Source: Cynocephalus volans | Lineage: Eukaryota; Chordata; Mammalia; Dermoptera; Cynocephalidae | Reading direction: 5' to 3' | NCBI RefSeq assembly: GCF_027409185.1 | Contig: NC_084462.1 | Coordinates: 183,882,071 to 183,946,070 of the forward strand | DNA: 64,000 bases | Notes under the pieces: model-generated | Told to the model about the DNA's origin: nothing | The model's database searches: none | The model's input: only the letters and a program-made list of their open reading frames with translations | Part shown: positions 57,170 to 64,000 of the stretch, piece by piece | How the letters are laid out: every line of letters starts with the position of its first letter | How positions within the stretch are numbered: the stretch's first letter is position 1 | Made by a program: the position numbers and the translations under genes

Positions 57170-58420
57170 TGACGGTGTGTGGGTTCCCCTCGCCCTGCTC
57201 TGTCCACGTGCTCCTGCGGCAGCACCGGCCGGACCGAAGGGAGTGTCACGACAGCTGCGACCTCCGGCAGGGCTGGCCACCCTCCTTGCTCTTCCTTTTT
57301 CGGAGTTTTCTTGATCGCGTTTGCCTGTTCATTTTCCACGTGAACTCTCGCATCGGTCCGCGCCGTCCTAGGACAGAGCTGCTCTTTACTGTGCCATCCA
57401 GCCCGGCGCAGCTTCTCTCCCGCCACTTGGCCAAGACCGCTCAGCAGGCCAGACACCTCCAGGTGGCCACGGGAAAGGCAGGCTTTCGCGCCACCGTCCC
57501 AGGCTGTCCCCGTCTCCGCCCACCGCGCTGGCCCCCTCGCCTCTGCCCGTGTCTGCACTCGCCGCGCTCCTCCGGCTGCAGACCCGGGCTCTCTTCTCCG
57601 TGAGTACATGCCCTTCGGGAATGCCACCCTTTCCCACCGGGATACACGCCATCTCTCGCGGGCGCCTCCTAAATGAACGCTGCCTGCCACGAGCCCGCCT
57701 CTGAACCCGGTCACACATGCCAAGTCCATGTCACACCTCCTGCGTGTGTCACAGAAGCGCAAAACGAAGTCTGCGCGCCCGCCTCCGCCCCGCGGGCTCC
57801 TCACCCGGCTGCCCCCGTTCCGGCGACAAAACCAGCGAGGGGCCTGCCTTCCAGCCGGCAGCCGGTGACACCCGCGGTGACCCCCGCGGTGCGCCCGCCT
57901 CCCACGTGCAGCAGCAGCAAGCTCTGGAGAAGCCGCCTGCACCATGCATCCCCACTGCCCGCCCCAGCCCGAGTCATCACCGTCCTCCACGCGGCGGCGG
58001 AGGGTCCCGCAGCCTTCGTCACATCCCCTCCGTGGGCCCCGCGCTGTCCGCGGCCGCAGGGGGCTCCCCGCCAGGGCTCCGGCGCCTCCCGCGGCTCCTC
58101 CTCCTCGTGCCCCACGGCGACCCGCGCCTGCGTCTTCCAGAGGTACGACCCCTCCCACCCCGCCCGCCCCGGTGACACGGAAGCCACAGGGATGCGACCA
58201 AAGGCGCCTGCCGGGCGGCCTCGGCCACACCCGGAAGCCGCGCCCCTCGGCGCCTCGGCGCGCATGCGCGGTCCCTTCCCGCCGCGCTCCCCCGTCACGT
58301 GGGAGCCGCGAGCGGTGTCGCTCCGGGAAGTGCCCCACGGAAGCGCCGGCCACGGGGAAGCGACGTTCCGCTCGGGCGGACCTTTCGCAGCCCGATGTCA
58401 CTCATTGTTTCAGCACGTGT
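57170..58420. promoter_or_regulatory. Orphan CpG island with strong promoter motifs
   Basis: CpG-dense block, densest at 57750-58380, not attached to any gene I recognise. Motifs: perfect NRF1 palindrome GCGCATGCGC at 58260-58269; ETS cores CGGAAG at 58178, 58232 and 58338; CACGTG E-boxes at 57205, 57337, 57903, 58296, 58414 and 58530. No TATA box. This looks like a broadly active, perhaps bidirectional promoter. In human a lncRNA (LINC00638) lies in the ZBTB42-CEP170B gap, so an orthologous lncRNA promoter is one explanation. Direction and transcript are unknown. Confidence 0.6.
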
Positions 58421-58429
58421 TCACGTCCG

Positions 58430-58570
58430 CAGTGGTCGAGCTCCCCTTCCAGAGTCCGTGTCCCGCGAGGACAGGGACCGTGCGTGACTTGTCCACCTTT
58501 ATGTCCACAGCGCTTCCCGCAGCGCCTGACACGTGGTTACCTCGAGTGATAGAAATAATTGTTGAATGAA
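58430..58570 (+). repeat. L2 3' end, sense
   Basis: GAGGACAGGGACCGTGCGTG, CACAGCGCTTCCCGCAGCGC, then AATTGTTGAATGAATGAA are the L2 3' end. Confidence 0.75.
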
Positions 58571-58639
58571 TGAAGGACCGTCATTCTGCTGGCACTTGGC
58601 TCTGTAACCTTGGGTTTAACGTTTGCCGGCCTGCTAGGC

Positions 58640-58730
58640 GGTGGCTGTCCTGAGGGCAGGGACCGTGTGTTTTTTGTCGTGTCCATCAGTGCCTGGCGCC
58701 GTCACTTGATATTTGAGGAATGAATAAGGA
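58640..58730 (+). repeat. Second L2-like 3' end
   Basis: GAGGGCAGGGACCGTGTGTT, then CATCAGTGCCTGGCGCC and TTGAGGAATGAATAAGG. Same family pattern as the preceding copy, about 210 bases further on. Confidence 0.6.
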
Positions 58731-59689
58731 GAAAGTCTTAGATGGGTCATTCTCACAGACACTGAGGCCACCGGTGTGACAGCAGAATCTGATACATGAT
58801 CCACCCACCTATGCACTCATCCACTCTCCCACCCAGAGAGGGACACGTAGAGAGCAGCAGGCCAATGACCCTCCCTGGTGAATGTGGCGGAGAGACCAGG
58901 AAGTCCACCCAGTCTGCGACTGCATGCAGGCCACCCGCTCCCTGCTGAGCCCTCCAGCCTCGCCTGTGCCACTGTGGCTCCCGCTCCCACCCTGCCGATG
59001 AGTACGGACCACGTTGTCTGGTCCTTGCTCAGCTCTTGGTCACACGGTCAGGGCTGCTCTGGCATGACCCTCAGCATTACCTAAGGCGGTTTGCACCTCC
59101 TGCTGAGGCTTCCAAGTCCAAGTCTCTCAACCAGGAACCCTTCCACCAACCCGACTGGGCCCAGCTTTGGGGAAGACATTCTCGGTTTTGTCTGCTGGCT
59201 GGGCTTACCCCGATCCTCACCAGCCCGGGAGTGGACCACATGGCATGAAGCTCACGTGGAGCACGGATTTCTCTCCAGGGTGGCAGAGGAATGGCTTGGA
59301 GGCAGCTGTGGGATGGAAGACAGTTCTGACCCCATCTCAAAAGGCCAAATTCACAAAGTCTAGGAGAAAAACTCCCACTCCTTTAGAAGACTGTAGTATC
59401 CTCACTGGAAAGTTTGGTTTGGTACAATTCTAACAATCCTTCACATTTTTCCGTTTCCCTAATCCTAGTCCTAACAGTAAACTTCCTGCAGGCTACGTCT
59501 CTGGAATAAGCTCCCGCACCTTCGTTCTAACAGCTGCCTTCCAGCTGGTCTCCATGCCTCGTCTTTCTTTTCCTCCAATCCTTTCTAAAAAGCAAGTTTG
59601 ACCATGTCGCTCATTTGCTTAAAAACTTTGTCAACTATGGATGGATGAATGGGGTGGGTGGAAGAGTGGGCATGTGGGTGCATGAATGG
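58731..59689. other. Intergenic spacer
   Basis: Unique-looking DNA to about 59400. 59430-59640 then resembles an old LINE fragment (AGCAAGTTTGACCATGTCGC, TTGCTTAAAAACTTTGTCAA). No gene is seen. Confidence 0.5.
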
Positions 59690-60085
59690 ATAATATATCA
59701 GTTAGATTTACTTTTGACTTCATGTAGCAGAAACTCCAACAAATGCAGTGGTGTGAACCAATAGGGATTAATTTTTCTCCCATAACAAGAATTCTGGAGG
59801 TGGGTAGGTGTGGCTGGCATTAATTCAGCAGCCCAGTGATGTCAGGGCCAGCATCTTGGCAATTCTGTGGCCTTTCCCTCATGGTCACAAGAGGGTCGCC
59901 ATCGCTTCAGACACCACAACATGTTCTGGCTGGAAGAAGGGGGAAAAGAGAGTGACAGAGATGCCTCTTTTATCATGAAAACAAGATTCCCAGAGGCTCT
60001 GAAGTAGGCTTCCACCTACTCCTCACTGGCCAGAACTAAATCATGGACCCAATACTATGGCAAAGTTTAGGGAAATAGGCGCTAA
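59690..60085. repeat. Old interspersed repeat, family not named
   Basis: ATAACAAGAATTCTGGAGGT, TTAATTCAGCAGCCCAGTGA and CATGGTCACAAGAGGGTCGC are phrases I know from a widespread mammalian repeat, but I cannot name the family with confidence. Confidence 0.45.
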
Positions 60086-60585
60086 GCTTTCCTGGTGTCT
60101 ATCGTGAAAGGGAAAAGAGGAGGTGAGAGTGGAGTCAGCGGTGGCAGTGGACAACTGTCACTGGGTTGCCCAACCTTCTGAATATCCTCTCTGTATTTAG
60201 ATAGTTCCCACACAGTGAATGCCATCTCTCCGCCTTGTAAGTCAAGATTACATTGCCTGCCTCTCCTCATCACTAGGGGCAGGCATCTGACAAGACATGT
60301 GGTATGAGGTGCTATGCCAGGACACCAGTGGCTGGTGGGGCAACCATTTTGCTGGGTCTTATCCCAACAAGCCAGGAAACCTATTTCTGGGGTTAGTGGT
60401 GTTCATGTCAGCTTCCTGCTACAGCAGAGGTGCAGCACTCCTGGAGTTGGTGGAGGCAGCTGACCCTTCACTAGCAGGTAAGGGCATTGCTCCTGGAAGC
60501 TTAGCCTGGTCTGTGAGCCATCCTACAGCTCCTTAGAAATCCATTTGTACTTAAGCTAGCTGGAGTGGATTCTATTATCTGCAAC

Positions 60586-61485
60586 TGTTCTGGGTTGAAT
60601 TGTATTCCCACAGAGCTATGTTGAAGTCCTAACTGCCAGTACATTGAATGTGACCTTATTTAGAAACATGGTCTTTACAGATATAATCAATTTAGGATAA
60701 GGCCATATGGGTTGGCCCTAATCCAATATGACTGGTGTCCTTATAAGAAGAGGGAAATGTAGACATAGACAAATACAGGGAGAAACAGCATGTGTGTTAG
60801 TCAGGGTTCTCCACATAAACAGAACCAATAGAACATATATAGAGAGAGACAAGAAGCAATGAGGAGATTTATTACAGAAACTGGCTCACATGATTATGGA
60901 GGCCGAGAAGTCCCATGACCTGCGTTCTTCAAGCCGGAGAAGCAGGAAACCCAGTGCTGTAACTCAGTCCAAGTCTGAAGGCCCGAGAACCCAGAGCACC
61001 AGGAGATGAACACCCCAGCTCAAGCAGAAACAAATTCTCTTTTCCTCCACTGTTTTGTTCTATTCAGGCCCTCGTGGGTTAGGTGGTGCCACCCGTGTTG
61101 CTGAGGGCGGATCTTCCTCACTAAGCCCACTGATGCACATGCTGATCTCTTCCAGAAACACCCTCACAGACGCTCGCAGAGGTCATGTCTTACCAGCTAT
61201 CAGGGCATCCCATAGCCCAGTCACGTCGACACAGACTCATTAACCATCACACCACGTGACAACTGAGATGGAGACAAGTGCCACAGCTGCAAGCCAAGGA
61301 AAGCAGGATTGCCACCTCGGCCAGAGCTGGGAGAGAGGCAGGGAGGACCCTGCCCTGGAGCCTTCAGAGGGACACAGCCCTGCCCACGCCTTAACTTCTG
61401 GCCTCCAGAACTGTGAGAGAACACACTTCTGTTTGAAGCCACCCAGTTTGTGGTCCTTTGTTACGGCAGCCAAAGAAGTTAATAC
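60586..61485 (+). repeat. MLT1-type LTR, sense, interrupted
   Basis: The left half (60586-60794) has TTGAAGTCCTAACTGCCAGT and GACTGGTGTCCTTATAAGAA. The right half (61252-61485) has TCTGGCCTCCAGAACTGTGA and TTGAAGCCACCCAGTTTGTG. The halves are separated by an MLT2 LTR. Confidence 0.9.
60795..61251 (-). repeat. MLT2-type LTR (ERVL) nested in the MLT1 LTR
   Basis: Starts TGTTAGTCAGGGTTCTCC and ends GACTCATTAACCATCACA, so it has TG...CA ends. Internal landmarks are AACAGAACCAATAGAACATA and TTATGGAGGCCGAGAAGTCC. It is flanked by CATGTG (60789-60794) and CACGTG (61253-61258), a near-perfect target-site duplication. Orientation is family-convention dependent; strand is uncertain. Confidence 0.75.
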
Positions 61486-62470
61486 AGCAACTAAAACCCA
61501 GCCCATCCCCAAACTGCAGCATCTCGGTGCATGGAGGGGAGGGTGGGTGGGCAGTGACCGAATCCCACATTAGTAGCATTTTGCTTAGTCACAAGGTTTC
61601 CACGTTTTAAAGAGAGATCCAATGACTGGGCCAGACATCTCCCTCCCACCCCCAGGGCTTCCAAAGAAGCAACAGGAGCTCCCTGATGACAGCAGCCCAT
61701 GCAATAACCCCACTGCGCCTGTCCTGTCTACAAAAGGGAGGGGAGTGAGGGGTCCTTGGCCTCACGGGGACTGCAGCTTTCAAGGAAACATGAGGTAGTT
61801 CCTGCCCCATCACCCCTGAAGCAAAGTGAGGGTTGCTCCAGACATTTGAATGCTGTGAGACAGAGGCTGGCATCTCGCTCCCTGGCTGGAAGCCTGCCAA
61901 GCTGCAGAATGTCAGACCACCCTGACGCCCCTGGCGGAGCAGAGCAACCCTCTGGGAACTGGATCTATCATCCCTGCAGGTGACATGGACACCCTGCCCA
62001 CATTCCCCTGTGCATTTCTGGAAGTGGGAGGCCTATTAGAGGTGCAGACACCAAACAGGTAAGAAGGTGTGCAGGGTGGTGGTCTGGGGCAAGAAAAGCC
62101 CTGGAGGCTGTAGCAAGCAGAGTCCTGCAGAAGTCAGAATTCACTCCTGTGAGCTCATCTAATGAGGGGCTGCTTGCAGAGGTGCGTGCAGGGTTGGGGG
62201 AGCAAGCCAGGGTGGGGAGCACCCAGGCACCAGCGCAGGGGGAAGCCACGACTGTCCCCGCGTCTAAGCGGAAGGGGAGAAAACAGGGACTCTGCCTGCA
62301 GAGCAGATGCGCTGCCAGGCTAATGTGGTTTAAGCTTCAGGGACCTCACCTGCATGGGCCCCTTTCAAGACCCTGGGAGGGACCCTAAAAATATATTTAC
62401 ATAGTCATAAGTCTTTGGAAATTTGTAAAAGTAAGACATATATATCTTAAATATGTCATATATCAATGTA
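61486..62470. other. Intergenic spacer
   Basis: About 1 kb of non-repeat, non-coding DNA as far as I can tell, AT-rich at its end. Confidence 0.5.
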
Positions 62471-62511
62471 TCATCTACCTGTCAACCTATCTATCTACCT
62501 ACCTGTCTACA
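62471..62511. repeat. Imperfect CTAT/CTAC tetranucleotide repeat
   Basis: About ten imperfect four-base units (CTAT, CTAC, CTGT). Confidence 0.8.
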
Positions 62512-62893
62512 GTTTGCCGGGCTACCATAACAAAATGCCATGGACTAGGTGGCTTAAACAACGGAAGTGTATTTTCTCCCAGTCCTGAGGCTGGAAGTCG
62601 GAGATCGAGCTGTCGGCAGGGTTGGGTTCTCTTGAGGCTTATCTCCTTGGCTCGTAGATGTCGTCTTCTCCTTGTGTCTTCACACAGTCGTCCCTCTGTG
62701 TGTGTCTGTGTCCAGATTTCCTCTTCCTATAAGGACACCAGTCATATTGGATTAGGGCTTACTCTAGTGACCTTATTTTAACTTAATTATCTCTGTAGAG
62801 ACCCTATCTCCAAATAAAGTCACATTCTGAGGTACCGGGGGGGGGCACTCAGACTTTAATACATGAATTTGAGGGGAAGAGGCACAATTCAGA
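62512..62893 (-). repeat. MLT1-type LTR, antisense
   Basis: GGGCTACCATAACAAAATGC, GGCTGGAAGTCGGAGATCGA, AGACCCTATCTCCAAATAAA, then CAATTCAGACAAAAATAA give the reversed MLT1 order. Confidence 0.9.
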
Positions 62894-62904
62894 CAAAAAT
62901 AAGT

Positions 62905-62926
62905 AATATATATATATATATATATT
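62905..62926. repeat. (TA)n microsatellite
   Basis: Eleven or so TA dinucleotides directly after the MLT1 LTR. Confidence 0.95.
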
Positions 62927-63249
62927 ACCTTAAGAAGAGCTCAAAACTCTGAGTTTCAGGCTCTGCAAAACCTTCCTCGGCTGACATCTGGATCTCAGCG
63001 AGAGCTAACACCACGGAGGGGCTGCAGGTGCAGCACAGAGGCAGGGAGGGGGTGGGCGAGAAATGCCCCAACTCCCTTCTCCTCCCACCTCTCAGTCTCC
63101 TGCCAGCAACACCCACTGTCCGCTTCCCTCTGGAATTGTGCTGGCCAGGGGGCCAGATGATGGCACACGCAGGGGCAGCAACAGATGGGTCGACGGACAA
63201 GGGGGGAGCAGACCAGCCAGCACAGCTGCCTCTCATGTTCCATGTCTAC

Positions 63250-63622
63250 TATGGTCAAATGTCTCTGCCAAAGCTATGTTGACATTTAATTGCCACTGGG
63301 ATGGTGTTAAGAGATGGGGCCCTTAAGAGGCAGTTAGGTCACGAAGGCTTGTTCTCGTGAATGGATAACGCCATTATTGTGGGAATGAGTTAGTCATTGG
63401 GGGAGGGGGCTCCTCATAAAGAGGATTAGTTCGGCCTGACTTTGTCTCTGTCTCGTGCACTTGCTTCTTCCTTCTGTCCTCCTGCCATGGGATGACCCCG
63501 CCTGTCCCCAGCCCCATGCTCCCGGACTTCCCAGCCCCCAGAACCGTGAGCCAACAAACTTCTTCCCTTTGTAAATTACTAGTCTGTGGTGTTCTTTTAT
63601 AGCAACAGAAAACGGACTAAGA
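63250..63622 (+). repeat. MaLR LTR (MST/MLT1 type), sense
   Basis: ATGGATAACGCCATTATTGT, GCTCCTCATAAAGAGGATTA, CCCAGCCCCCAGAACCGTGA, then AACAGAAAACGGACTAAGAT are MaLR landmarks; the end resembles MST/THE1. Confidence 0.75.
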
Positions 63623-64000
63623 TAATGTTCATTCTTGTCTCCCATTGAGATAAAGAATTTCTCACCTTAAACAGGGAAGAAACCAAGTCACAGGGTAAGT
63701 CAGCCATACTTCCAACTAAAGCCCAAATTGTAGTGTCAGCCACCACTGAGCCTCTCCTTACCCGGTACCAGGGAAGGAGAGGATCAGAAAAATGGGAAAT
63801 TAACCTGCAATACACATGGCTACTACCAGGCTCACCCCCAACATGTGCTGACACAGGACAGGACACAAATGAAGCTCTTTACTCCACCCTGCACCGTGGA
63901 GGGTCTCCCGAGGAAGTGTCAGCTCTGTCACTTCAAGCTCTGTCCATTGCACACCACAGAAGCCACCAACAGCATGGCCCACCCAGAAGACAGACCCAAA
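63623..64000. other. Right edge of the window
   Basis: No gene or repeat is recognised in the last 380 bases. Confidence 0.5.

Noticed and set aside
53415-63622. Intact endogenous retrovirus
   Set aside because: Only LTR sequences are visible. No gag, pol or env-like frame lies between them, and they differ in type and orientation.

Overview
The window is nuclear DNA of a placental mammal. It carries spliced vertebrate genes with GT-AG introns, CpG-island promoters and ancient eutherian repeats (ERVL-MaLR and MLT2 LTRs, L1/HAL1, L2, MIR). The gene order ADSS1 - SIVA1 - AKT1 - ZBTB42 is that of human chromosome 14q32.33. It is unlikely to be human: I see no Alu elements, and the ADSS1, SIVA1, AKT1 and ZBTB42 proteins all differ from the human ones as I remember them. 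I also see no rodent B1/B2, ruminant Bov-tA/BovB or carnivore SINEC copies, so I do not name the species.

Layout. 1-2640: last three coding exons of ADSS1 (+). 2.6-6.2 kb: intergenic, with an MLT1 LTR. 6.2-12.76 kb: CpG-island promoter and complete four-exon SIVA1 (+, 175 aa). 12.8-16.8 kb: SIVA1-AKT1 convergent intergenic with MIR, L2 and a LINE (L1/HAL1) that holds an antisense scrap of U2 snRNA. 16.8-41.8 kb: complete AKT1 (-), 13 coding exons giving 480 aa, an 11.9-kb intron between the first two coding exons, two intronic minisatellites and a CpG-island 5' exon. 41.9-45.9 kb: spacer between divergent AKT1 and ZBTB42. 45.9-50.35 kb: ZBTB42 (+), one coding exon of 423 aa with a long 3' UTR. 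50.4-57 kb: intergenic, then L1 and MLT1 pile-up. 57.1-58.4 kb: an orphan CpG-rich block with NRF1, ETS and E-box motifs and no recognisable gene. 58.4-64 kb: repeat-rich intergenic DNA with an MLT2 LTR nested in an MLT1 LTR.

How the genes relate. ADSS1 feeds AMP synthesis and the muscle purine nucleotide cycle. SIVA1 is a small zinc-binding pro-apoptotic adaptor. AKT1 is the central PI3K-pathway survival kinase. ZBTB42 is a BTB/zinc-finger repressor important in muscle. They are neighbours rather than a functional operon. SIVA1 and AKT1 converge; AKT1 and ZBTB42 are divergent from islands about 4.5 kb apart. Exon borders were set by hand from splice sites, reading phase and the known proteins. 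The AKT1 and SIVA1 exon lengths sum exactly to 480 and 175 codons plus stop. Transcript 5' ends and repeat borders are approximate.
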